From positions 3,345 through 60,246 of the forward strand of contig CAYUVA010000026.1 in NCBI GenBank assembly GCA_964448115.1: DNA of 56,902 bases, in the 5' to 3' direction. Shown in pieces: positions 9,422 to 16,480 of this stretch. A model generated the notes under the pieces. That model had not been told where the DNA came from and did not search any database. It saw nothing but the letters and a program-made list of their open reading frames with translations. Every line of letters begins with the position of its first letter. The stretch's first letter is position 1. Position numbers and translations under genes: made by a program. This stretch comes from CAYUVA01 sp964448115 [NCBI: uncultured bacterium] (GTDB taxonomy: Bacteria; CAYUVA01).

Positions 9422-9904
9422 CTATGAGCCAGGCAGGATGGAACAGTAGTTGTCAATGAAGACATAGTGTCTTTGCTTTTCGGATGATAGCCAATTATAA
9501 AAGGAGATCTCCTGTTCCGATTTCGCACTGGAGGCAAGCTTATCATACAATCCCATTGCTTTACTGCACAGCTCCAGCATCTTTTTCAGGGTATTATGTT
9601 CCAACTCGGATAGCTTGTAACCATGCTGCAAGGTCTCCTCGACATCCCCAAAGACAGGTTTGCTCGACTCTACCGCCTCGATGTTCCTTTGGCTTGGCCA
9701 GCTACCTGCCTCTATGATCCTGGCATGTATCTTCTGCAGGATGTCTATATGGCTCTCTATTTCAGTGATTATCGGCTTTATCACCGCCAGGCGAAATCTA
9801 CTGGAGACCTGTTTTGACTGTTTCATTAGGTATTCAAGAAACTCGTGCTCCTGGTTTATTGCCTTGTTCAGGTCGGTTATTGCTTTCTCTGGTCTATCAT
9901 TCAT
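9422..9904 (-). CDS. Small all-helical protein of unknown function, four-helix-bundle-like
   Basis: About 160 residues, charged and almost certainly alpha-helical throughout, with no signal peptide or membrane segment. The spacing of E/H residues (N-Q-E-H-E-F-L-E near the start, E-I-E-S-H-I-D-I-L in the second helix, E-L-E-H-N-T-L in the third, S-S-E-K-Q-R-H-Y-V-F near the end) resembles a ferritin- or rubrerythrin-like four-helix bundle. The exact E-x-x-H pairs of a di-iron centre are not clear, so I do not assign a metal function. I prefer the ATG at 9904 because AAAGGAG sits six bases upstream; a second in-frame ATG at 9925 has no such site. It stands alone, convergent with the gspF/pilC-like gene and divergent from the LysM gene. 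Confidence 0.65.
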   Translation of the reverse strand: MNDRPEKAITDLNKAINQEHEFLEYLMKQSKQVSSRFRLAVIKPIITEIESHIDILQKIHARIIEAGSWPSQRNIEAVESSKPVFGDVEETLQHGYKLSELEHNTLKKMLELCSKAMGLYDKLASSAKSEQEISFYNWLSSEKQRHYVFIDNYCSILPGS

Positions 9905-10018
9905 CGAAGGCTCCTTTGCATTCATAATTCCATGTTTACGATGTTATGATATATCGAGAATCGATATTGATCAAACATCCAAACCGGGATTGGATAGACA
10001 ATTTCCTTGCGATTTTTT

Positions 10019-10047
10019 TTGATCTTTTCTATTGATTAAAGTAAAAT
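10019..10047 (+). promoter_or_regulatory. Predicted sigma-70-type promoter for the LysM gene
   Basis: A -35 box TTGATC at 10019-10024 and a -10 box TAAAAT at 10042-10047 are separated by 17 bases. The start codon of the LysM gene lies about 70 bases downstream. This is pattern matching only. Confidence 0.4.
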
Positions 10048-10116
10048 AGCTATCTTGAGAATAGAGACTAAAATGGATGGAATTATACGAGCTTTCGTAA
10101 AGAAGGGAGAATCGGA

Positions 10117-11436
10117 ATGAGATCCTCTACGATCATATTCATAATATCGGTGTGCCTCATGGCTGGGTTTTCTATTGCGCTTGTTCGTGTCTTGTATGCC
10201 CAGGATAGTGTTAGCTATGGCGGCGTAACCTACAAGCTACCGGCTGCAAAGGAAAAGATCCCGATACCAGAATCGATCCCCAAGAGCCATACGGTTGTCA
10301 AGGGAGATACCTTATGGGATCTGGCTGCTAGATACCTTGCTGATCCCTACCTCTGGCCGGTGATCTGGATGGAGAACATGCAAGAGGTGACTAATCCACA
10401 TCTGATATATCCGGGACAGGTGCTCAAGATGCCTGAGCCAAAGATTATGCTCGGAGAAAAGGAGCCTAAGCCGATTGACCAAGCAGAGCGCGAGGTCTCC
10501 GAGGAAGCACCTAGCCTAGCATCATTACTAGGTGAACCTGAAGAACCTGCCCAGGAGACGCCACAACCAATGCCCGAAGAGCCATCACCGGTTGAAACAC
10601 CAAAGAAAGAGGAAGTTAAGAAACCAAAGCCCTTACTTACCACAGTACAGGTACTCGAGGGTGGTTTCGTCTCCAACAAAGTACCACCTCATTTCAGGAT
10701 TACAGACATGGATCTAGCAACCGTTGCCTGGCATGAGCATTTCCCTGTACCCCGCTCCCCAGAGGATAGAGGGTATGAATCCTCTGCGATCAATCCACAG
10801 GCAGGCACCATATACTTCAATGCACGCAGAACCCAGGTAAAAGTCGGCGATAGATTCCTAGTATATAATGTTGAAAATGAGGTGATCCATCCGCTAACAA
10901 AGGAGAGAGTGGGCAGGTATTTCTTCTACAAGGGTATCGCTGAAACGCTTTGTGTGCTAGAGAGAATAGCAATAGCATATATGATCGATTTTTCTAGCCC
11001 TGTTGAAAAGGGTGATATACTCATCCCCTACCAGGAATATGCCAGCCCCTTGACACCCGATCCTTATGTCAAGGACTTTTGTCCATCCGAGGCTATCGGA
11101 AGAGGCATCCCGGGGGTAATAATAGGCTCAAAGAACCCTACGGGCGTGATCGATGCACTCCCCACGGTCAGCAAGAACGAATTTATATATATAGACAAGG
11201 GATACAAGGAGGGAATATCTCCGGGAGATATCTTTGTGATAACCAATGAGGGACACGCCAGGGAGGCAAAGGGGATACCATTTAGGGAGAACCTCCCCGG
11301 CGAGGAGACCCCACCTCGTGCCCTTGGAGAAGCGGTAGTTATTAGGTGCACGGAGAATGTATCCACCGCATATATAACCAGGCTCGGCGGGGTCGCCTTC
11401 TCTGGATTCACCGGCTATTTTTATATAGTGAGATAG
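10117..11436 (+). CDS. LysM domain-containing exported protein
   Basis: A 439-residue protein with an N-terminal signal peptide or anchor (about residues 5-28). One LysM peptidoglycan-binding domain follows at about residues 54-102 (V-V-K-G-D-T-L-W-D-L-A, then N-P-H-L-I-Y-P-G-Q-V-L). The L-W-P-V-I-W-M-E-N sequence inside it is typical of the LysM proteins in which the domain is followed by a long extracytoplasmic region. A Pro/Glu-rich linker (about residues 112-172) leads to a C-terminal part of about 260 residues that I do not recognise; it has G-D-x-F-x-V-x-N type beta-strand motifs repeated two or three times. The likely role is in the envelope, binding peptidoglycan. A small ORF follows after 15 bp. 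Confidence 0.85.
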   Translation: MRSSTIIFIISVCLMAGFSIALVRVLYAQDSVSYGGVTYKLPAAKEKIPIPESIPKSHTVVKGDTLWDLAARYLADPYLWPVIWMENMQEVTNPHLIYPGQVLKMPEPKIMLGEKEPKPIDQAEREVSEEAPSLASLLGEPEEPAQETPQPMPEEPSPVETPKKEEVKKPKPLLTTVQVLEGGFVSNKVPPHFRITDMDLATVAWHEHFPVPRSPEDRGYESSAINPQAGTIYFNARRTQVKVGDRFLVYNVENEVIHPLTKERVGRYFFYKGIAETLCVLERIAIAYMIDFSSPVEKGDILIPYQEYASPLTPDPYVKDFCPSEAIGRGIPGVIIGSKNPTGVIDALPTVSKNEFIYIDKGYKEGISPGDIFVITNEGHAREAKGIPFRENLPGEETPPRALGEAVVIRCTENVSTAYITRLGGVAFSGFTGYFYIVR

Positions 11437-11451
11437 CTGGCAAGTATTTTA

Positions 11452-11673
11452 GTGGAAATGTACCCGTGGCTTAAGGAGCTTGGCATAGATCTTGATCTCC
11501 AGGCGCTGACCACATACCAGATATATTATCGATGCCTCACGGACTTTCTATGGCAGCGAAGCCCAAGAAAGATCGACTGCGGTAGCGAGAACCTGGCAAA
11601 GGTTTATCCGGGGATCGATTACCTGATCGCCTACTGGGCGGCGAGGTATTGTGGTATAGTCCAGGCTCCCTAA
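11452..11673 (+). CDS. Small hypothetical protein, possibly a gene fragment
   Basis: A 73-codon frame starting 15 bp after the LysM gene, with GTG at 11452 or ATG at 11458. The composition looks coding (P-W-L-K-E-L-G-I-D-L-D-L and D-Y-L-I-A-Y-W-A-A-R-Y-C-G), and the C-terminal Y-W-x-A-R-Y-x-G pattern recalls the ends of several short bacterial proteins of unknown role. There is no good ribosome binding site. It could be a small gene translated from the LysM transcript or the decayed end of a larger gene. I do not assign a function. Confidence 0.35.
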   Translation: MEMYPWLKELGIDLDLQALTTYQIYYRCLTDFLWQRSPRKIDCGSENLAKVYPGIDYLIAYWAARYCGIVQAP

Positions 11674-11694
11674 GACGCAAAGAACGCAATAAGG
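11671..11694 (-). repeat. Copy of dispersed intergenic repeat (TTTGCGTCTTAG-like)
   Basis: The sequence TAAGACGCAAAGAACGCAAT followed by AAGG is the reverse complement of a motif of the type 'CTTTGCGTCTTAG' that recurs in at least five other intergenic spots of this window. It starts right at the stop codon of the small ORF. Confidence 0.5.
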
Positions 11695-11742
11695 AAAAAA
11701 TATGTATAACCGAGCCGTGAGCGTAAGCGAGCGCTCAATAAT

Positions 11743-11773
11743 AGGCTTTAGGCTTTAGACTTTAGACTTTAGG
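11743..11773. repeat. Tandem 9-mer array (CTTTAGACT type), copy 1
   Basis: Three to four units of a 9-base repeat, reading GGCTTTAGGCTTTAGACTTT and continuing with AGACTTTAGG. A near-identical array is found at 12638-12665, on the other side of lemA. Confidence 0.6.
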
Positions 11774-11795
11774 AAAGAATGAAATAAAGAGGATC

Positions 11796-11815
11796 AGGCA
11801 AAGACGCAAAGACGG
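11796..11815 (-). repeat. Copy of dispersed intergenic repeat (GCAAAGACGCAAAGACGG)
   Basis: Same family as the copies at 11671, 28070, 34351, 35806 and 41870. Oriented as the reverse complement of CTTTGCGTCTTTG. Confidence 0.5.
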
Positions 11816-11827
11816 AAGATCCCAAAT

Positions 11828-11845
11828 AGACCTCTTCAGAGGTCT
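11828..11845. repeat. Perfect inverted repeat, 8-bp arms, TC loop
   Basis: AGACCTCT-TC-AGAGGTCT. Same architecture as the next hairpin 11 bases downstream. No T-run follows, so it is not an obvious terminator. Confidence 0.6.
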
Positions 11846-11856
11846 TCATCCATCTT

Positions 11857-11882
11857 CCAGCCCAGACTTCAGTCTGGGCTGG
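11857..11882. repeat. Perfect inverted repeat, 12-bp arms, TC loop
   Basis: Arms CCAGCCCAGACT and AGTCTGGGCTGG around TC. A GC-rich REP-like palindrome in non-coding DNA, without a following T-run. Confidence 0.65.
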
Positions 11883-12039
11883 CAAACACATACCACTCCC
11901 TACCAGTCGTGGCTCGGATTGGACGCACACTTTCTTTGCCCTGACAAGTCGAGAGAATATGTCGCTGCTCGATAAGTAGGTTGAAAGTCAGTTCTTTTAG
12001 CCTTATTATAGGTCTGAAATAAACTTAAAGGAGACTGCT

Positions 12040-12594
12040 ATGGCAGGTATCATCATCCTAATAATCATAGTTTTGGTGGCTGCTTATCTGGTCGGCATCT
12101 TCAACAAGATCGTGCGCTTGAAGAACCGCATCCCTAACGCCTGGTCGCAGGTCGAGGTACAACTGAAGAAAAGGCTCGACTTGGTGCCAAACCTGGTCGA
12201 GGTGGTCAAGGGCTATGCGAGCCACGAGAAGGAGACCCTGACCAAGGTAACCGAGGCTCGCTCAGCAATACAGCGCGCCGGCGGAGATCCCAAGGCTCAG
12301 GGCGAGGCGCACAATATGCTCACCGGCGCACTAAAAACACTATTCGCCGTTGCTGAGGCTTATCCGGATCTTAAAGCCAATCAGAACTTCCTTGCCCTGC
12401 AAGAGGAGCTTTCGGCGATTGAGAACAAGATAGCCTACGCACGCCAGTTCTACAATGATACCCTGTATCATTATAACAACAGCATCCAGACCTTTCCCGG
12501 CATAATTGTCGCTCGCCTCATGGGATACCAGGAAAACAGCGAATACTTTGACTTCGATCTCTCCGAGGCAGCACCACCGAAGGTATCCTTCTAA
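12040..12594 (+). CDS. lemA: LemA family membrane-anchored protein
   Basis: A 184-residue protein of normal family length. One N-terminal membrane helix (residues 3-21) is followed by R-L-K-N-R-I-P-N-A-W-S-Q-V-E-V-Q-L-K-K-R-L-D-L-V-P-N-L, the diagnostic LemA block. Then come V-K-G-Y-A-x-H-E-K-E-T, A-x-A-E-A-Y-P-D-L-K-A-N-Q-N-F and Y-N-x-x-I-Q-x-F-P. The family forms a helical bundle anchored in the membrane; its biochemical role is not established. AAAGGAG precedes the ATG. It is flanked on both sides by repeat-rich non-coding DNA and has no evident operon partner such as the TPM-domain gene often found with lemA. Confidence 0.95.
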   Translation: MAGIIILIIIVLVAAYLVGIFNKIVRLKNRIPNAWSQVEVQLKKRLDLVPNLVEVVKGYASHEKETLTKVTEARSAIQRAGGDPKAQGEAHNMLTGALKTLFAVAEAYPDLKANQNFLALQEELSAIENKIAYARQFYNDTLYHYNNSIQTFPGIIVARLMGYQENSEYFDFDLSEAAPPKVSF

Positions 12595-12637
12595 GGCAGC
12601 GTAGCCGCATTCAAATTACACACCCCGCTTCAAGAGT

Positions 12638-12665
12638 CCTTAGACTTTAGACTTTAGACTTTAGG
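12638..12665. repeat. Tandem 9-mer array (CTTTAGACT type), copy 2
   Basis: Three units of TTAGACTTT ending in TTAGGAAGG, nearly identical to the array at 11743-11773. Confidence 0.6.
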
Positions 12666-12699
12666 AAGGAAGGGGATTATACATCTTTGTCATTACCTT

Positions 12700-12786
12700 G
12701 AAAGTAGGGGCGAACCCATGTGTTCGTCCTTCAATGGGCAGTGTTTGCCCGTCTTTGGGCAGACACACGGGTCTGCCCCTACTTTC
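12700..12786. repeat. 87-bp inverted-repeat element
   Basis: Outer arms GAAAGTAGGGGC (12700-12711) and GCCCCTACTTTC (12775-12786) are perfect inverted copies. Between them lie smaller inverted repeats: GAACCCATGTGTTC, GGGCAGTGTTTGCCC and GGGCAGACACACGGGTCTGCCC-type arms (two overlapping parts). It looks like a REP/BIME- or MITE-like unit rather than a gene. Confidence 0.6.
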
Positions 12787-12981
12787 ATGCGCAGAGGTGA
12801 AGCTAAGCCTAATTATGATTCCCGTCCCCTTTCTTGTCTTTCCCGCGCAGGCGAGAATCCAGGAGAGACACACGAGAAAATAGCTTCAAACTGGATCAAT
12901 TCTTACCGGCTTTAGGAGGCAGAACTCCAAGTTCACTATCTACCCTCAAACATGTATAATCCCTCATAAAACTGGGAATAT

Positions 12982-14997
12982 ATGTCTAATTCATGGGGGA
13001 CAATTAAGGAGTTTACCGCTCATCATCACAGAGAGATAACCCTTGTTATATTTCTCCTATGCCTATGGTTTTTAACCTGGAATGTTTACAGCGACATCGA
13101 CTTCGGGGATAGCGGAGAGCTAATCACTAGCTCGTATTTTCTTGGCATCGCACATCCGCCAGGATACCCTTTATATACCATAGCCGCCAGGTTTTTCAGC
13201 TTTATACCACTTGGAAACATTGCCTACCGCTGCAATCTGCTATCCGCATTTTCGATCTGGCTAAGCTCCCTGTTTGGATATTTGCTGTTGCTGAGGCTGG
13301 CTGGAAGCGAGGGCTATTGGCATCGGATTATGACACTTTTGTTCCCATTAGGTGTATGTTTGACTGGCGGGTTTTTGATGATTGCGCTTACCGCAGAGGT
13401 CTATGCCCTCAATATGCTTGTGATCTCACTTTGTATATATGCTGCTGCTGGATTTATATTAATCAAGAGCAATCGTTGGTTGTATTTTTTATTTTTTCTT
13501 TTAGGGCTTGGCAGTGGGGTTCATCATACGCTCATTTTGCTGCTTCTAGGGTTTGCGCCCTTGTTACTCTTTCCTTACGCCTCCCCCCTTAAGCATCGAT
13601 TCTATTTTCCCAAGCGATTATTGCTTGTATTGCTTGTGTTTTCGCTAGGAGCATCGGTCTATCTGTATCTTCCTGTAAGGGCATCCAGGGATCCAATGAT
13701 CAATTGGGGCGATGCAAAGCGCTTAGACAGCTTCATCTATCACACTAGCAGGGCGCAATACGGGAAGCTCGACCTCTATCAAAGAAGCATTCCTCGAACC
13801 TACATCCAGTTGAGATCGATCCTGGAACAATTAACCAGCGACCTCTGTTGGTTTATCGTATTTTTAGGCTTTATCGGACTCATTCCCACTGGAAGCAAGT
13901 GGCTGCGGTGGCTGCGCAGGAGTAAGCTAAACTCCTTGGATGATAATGTTAATTGGATCCGAGCGCTAATTATGATTTTATTTTTACTATTATTTATTGG
14001 AATAATATTTTTAATCAATTTCAATCCAGAGGGTTATGACTTTTTTTTGGTAAGATATTTTCTTATTCCCTTACAGTATTTCCTATTGTTGGGTGTCTTT
14101 TTATTTCTTTTATCGATCGCTAGAATTATAGCTAAACTAAGCATACGAACCGATCTTCTCATTATGTTTTTAGCGGTGATGGCGGTGGTTGCCATAAGCA
14201 TAATCGTTTCATCGATAAATGGTATAAAATCGACCTTTTATCCTCCCTGCGGTGAGTTTACGCCTAGCTATTACGGCAAGTACCTCATGCAAAGCATAAA
14301 GCAGGGGGATATACTCCTCGCTGCCGATGATATCGATCTATTTACCTTAGTCTATCTTCTGCTTGTGGAGGGATATGGCAAGAATATCAGGTTTTACGAT
14401 ATCTCCGGGATGATGTTATCCAATTTCACTACTCCGTATTATAAGGCGAGCTCTCGATTCGACCTGCATCACAGCTTGCAAGAGCGGATCGATAAGCTGC
14501 TACATGCAAATGATGATTCCAAGATTTTTATCACTTGGCGTTTCCCGCCCAACCTGGCGACTGATGGGATCAATTTCAAGCTGGCAGGGAAGAGGGAAGG
14601 CGAATCGAGGGATAGCTTGCCGCCTCTGCCCCAGCCTTGTCCAGGCGGGTATGGCGAGCATTATCTTTATAACAATGCCCTCATGCGCCTTTATTTCAAG
14701 AGATTTCTGTACCATGACCGTCGCGGGGAAGTGGAGCTTGCTGAGGCTGCCTTGGCTTGTGCCGAAAAGGTCGGGAAGGATGATCCCGATTTTTACACTT
14801 TCATGGGCTATCGTCTTTTTGCACAGGGCAGACATGATCGCGCCATAGAATGCCTGCAACAGGCAATCAATGCTTACCCGGCAAGCCTGGAGGCTAATTG
14901 TCTCATCTACCAGGTGTATAAGGCGTTGAATCGAATCGATGATGCACTCAAGGCGAAGCGTCGCTGCTTGGAGTTACAGGATAAGCTTCAATGGTGA
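12982..14997 (+). CDS. DUF2723 membrane glycosyltransferase-like protein with C-terminal TPR
   Basis: 671 residues with about ten membrane helices over the first two thirds. The first loop reads D-F-G-D-S-G-E-L-I-T-S-S-Y-F-L-G-I-A-H-P-P-G-Y-P-L-Y (residues 36-61), the invariant signature of DUF2723/TMEM260-type proteins, which are GT-C fold O-mannosyltransferase relatives acting on the outer face of the membrane. The last 95 residues contain TPR-like helices (A-L-A-C-A-E-K-V-G..., then D-R-A-I-E-C-L-Q-Q-A-I-N-A-Y-P). It overlaps the following sugar transferase by 7 bases (ATGGTGA type), so translation of the two is probably coupled. With its neighbours it suggests an envelope glycan or glycoprotein pathway. 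Donor and acceptor are unknown. Confidence 0.85.
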   Translation: MSNSWGTIKEFTAHHHREITLVIFLLCLWFLTWNVYSDIDFGDSGELITSSYFLGIAHPPGYPLYTIAARFFSFIPLGNIAYRCNLLSAFSIWLSSLFGYLLLLRLAGSEGYWHRIMTLLFPLGVCLTGGFLMIALTAEVYALNMLVISLCIYAAAGFILIKSNRWLYFLFFLLGLGSGVHHTLILLLLGFAPLLLFPYASPLKHRFYFPKRLLLVLLVFSLGASVYLYLPVRASRDPMINWGDAKRLDSFIYHTSRAQYGKLDLYQRSIPRTYIQLRSILEQLTSDLCWFIVFLGFIGLIPTGSKWLRWLRRSKLNSLDDNVNWIRALIMILFLLLFIGIIFLINFNPEGYDFFLVRYFLIPLQYFLLLGVFLFLLSIARIIAKLSIRTDLLIMFLAVMAVVAISIIVSSINGIKSTFYPPCGEFTPSYYGKYLMQSIKQGDILLAADDIDLFTLVYLLLVEGYGKNIRFYDISGMMLSNFTTPYYKASSRFDLHHSLQERIDKLLHANDDSKIFITWRFPPNLATDGINFKLAGKREGESRDSLPPLPQPCPGGYGEHYLYNNALMRLYFKRFLYHDRRGEVELAEAALACAEKVGKDDPDFYTFMGYRLFAQGRHDRAIECLQQAINAYPASLEANCLIYQVYKALNRIDDALKAKRRCLELQDKLQW

Positions 14998-16430
14998 GCC
15001 ATAAAGGAGGATCTCATAAAAACAAGGTTATTTTTCTGACAGGCTTGTCCTTTTTCTCTTTCCTGATGGATCTGGCAGCCTTTCACCTGTCATATCTGGC
15101 AAGCCATATTTTAAGCCAAGCAGCGAATAGTGCAGAACTGGCAGGCTCTGAAATACAATCCCGTCCTGCACTGATAGGCTCAAGTAGCCTTCTTGAATAC
15201 CTGGTCTATATTATTTTGTTTGCAGTATCGATGGTGCTCTCTGGCATATATCGCAATCCGTTGAGCGCTAGCGAGAACTTCCAAGCCAAGGCTGCAATGA
15301 AGGGAGTATCGCTGTATGGTGCTTTGTTGATACTGCTAAACCTTTTTCGCTATCATGCTAGTTGGTCTGGGCTTATCGCGCTGTGTGGATTCCTGCTCAT
15401 AGCTGTTCCGCTGGATAAGCTCATCATCGATGATATCAAGCGGTTGGCTCTCAAGAAAAATGTGGGTCGCATTTTTGTGGCTGTCTGCGAGAGCCTGCCA
15501 AGGCTCTGCCAGGCAATCGACAGCCATAAGCAGGGGGTCTATGCGGTGAAGGCATGTTTCATCGAGCAACCGGTAGTCAAAATCTCCGCCTCCTACCCGG
15601 TTCTGCCCCTGGAAGGGCTCAAGCATTGGCTCGAACATAATAGGGTGGACCTGGTCTGCCTGCCCTGGAATGTCTCTGATAATATAAGGGGTATAGCCCT
15701 TGAGGCATGTAAAAGCGCTGGGTTACCGCTAAAAAGGCTTTATGAAGCCAAGAAGGTAAATATCGGGGACTCGCTGGTGCACCATATCTTGGGCGAGACG
15801 CTCTGGAGCAATGCGGGTGAGCCAGCGAAATGGAAGCTATTGGTCAAAAGAAGTATTGATCTGCTGATCTCAAGTATCGCCCTGGTGGTTACAGCTCCGT
15901 TATTTATCATGATCTCTGTGGCTATTGCCTTGGAAAGCAGGGGTGGCGTATTTTTCCTGCAGGAGCGGGTAACCAAAGGTGGGCGGCGCTTTAAGATGAT
16001 AAAATTCCGCTCCATGTACCCTGATGCCCAGCAACGGTTTGAGAGTTTGAGGATGAAGAGCGATGTCTCCGAGCCATTGTTCAAGCTGCGCAAAGATCCC
16101 CGTGTTACCAGGGTGGGCAGGCTATTAAGAAGGTTCAGCCTCGATGAGCTTCCCCAGTTGATAAATGTCTTTCTCGGTGATATTAGCTTAGTTGGTCCAC
16201 GCCCCGGCTTGCCCGAAGAGGTTGAGAGATACCTTCCTTGGCAGCAAAGGAGACTACAGGTCAAGGGGGGCTTGACCGGTCTTTGGCAGGTGAGCGGTCG
16301 CAGCGATCTCGATTTCGAGGAGATGGTGCTGCTCGATCTTTACTATATCGAGCACTTCAGCCTGCTGCTTGACTTCGAGATAATCGTGGAGACCGCACCG
16401 ACTATCCTTACAGGAAGGGGTGCATACTGA
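14991..16430 (+). CDS. Undecaprenyl-phosphate sugar phosphotransferase (WcaJ/CpsE-type)
   Basis: 479 residues. The N-terminal half has several membrane helices and a degenerate nucleotide-binding-like CoA_binding_3 domain. The C-terminal catalytic domain (about residues 284-479) begins K-R-S-I-D-L-L-I-S-S-I-A and contains F-F-L-Q-E-R-V, F-K-M-I-K-F-R-S-M, R-R-F-S-L-D-E-L-P-Q, G-D-I-S-L-V-G-P-R-P and G-L-T-G-L-W-Q-V-S-G-R-S, all hallmarks of polyprenyl glycosylphosphotransferases. Such enzymes start polymer synthesis by moving a sugar-1-phosphate from a nucleotide sugar to undecaprenyl phosphate at the inner membrane. Start is ATG at 14991 or GTG at 14994; both overlap the previous stop. The rest of the polymer locus (Wzx, Wzy, glycosyltransferases) is not adjacent. 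Confidence 0.92.
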   Translation: MVSHKGGSHKNKVIFLTGLSFFSFLMDLAAFHLSYLASHILSQAANSAELAGSEIQSRPALIGSSSLLEYLVYIILFAVSMVLSGIYRNPLSASENFQAKAAMKGVSLYGALLILLNLFRYHASWSGLIALCGFLLIAVPLDKLIIDDIKRLALKKNVGRIFVAVCESLPRLCQAIDSHKQGVYAVKACFIEQPVVKISASYPVLPLEGLKHWLEHNRVDLVCLPWNVSDNIRGIALEACKSAGLPLKRLYEAKKVNIGDSLVHHILGETLWSNAGEPAKWKLLVKRSIDLLISSIALVVTAPLFIMISVAIALESRGGVFFLQERVTKGGRRFKMIKFRSMYPDAQQRFESLRMKSDVSEPLFKLRKDPRVTRVGRLLRRFSLDELPQLINVFLGDISLVGPRPGLPEEVERYLPWQQRRLQVKGGLTGLWQVSGRSDLDFEEMVLLDLYYIEHFSLLLDFEIIVETAPTILTGRGAY

Positions 16431-16432
16431 CT

Positions 16433-16450
16433 TGGAGATGATCATCTCCA
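16433..16450. repeat. 18-bp perfect palindrome between sugar transferase and radical SAM gene
   Basis: TGGAGATGATCATCTCCA reads identically on both strands. It begins two bases after the sugar transferase stop. It could be a loopless operator-type site or a weak hairpin; no T-run follows. Confidence 0.5.
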
Positions 16451-16480
16451 TATAAAATGATGCTGCGCAATAGAGATAAC

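Larger units (their letters stand above)
11674..12039. other. Repeat-rich intergenic region upstream of lemA
   Basis: These 366 bp hold no credible gene. They contain two copies of the dispersed 'GACGCAAAG' repeat (11671-11694 and 11796-11815), a tandem TTTAGGCTTTAGACT-type array (11743-11773), and two perfect short inverted repeats with TC loops (11828-11845 and 11857-11882). The 3' end carries the AAAGGAG ribosome binding site of lemA. Confidence 0.6.
12595..12981. other. Repeat-rich intergenic region downstream of lemA
   Basis: These 387 bp contain a second copy of the tandem TTTAGACTT array (12638-12665), a long inverted-repeat element (12700-12786) and a CCCGCGCAGGCGAGAATCC stretch near 12841 of the kind that recurs in intergenic DNA of many environmental genomes. 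I see no gene here; short frames over the inverted repeat have palindrome-driven composition. Confidence 0.6.

Noticed and set aside
12698-12915. Short open frames over the 12700-12786 inverted repeat
   Set aside because: They follow from the palindromic sequence, lack a ribosome binding site and have no protein-like composition.
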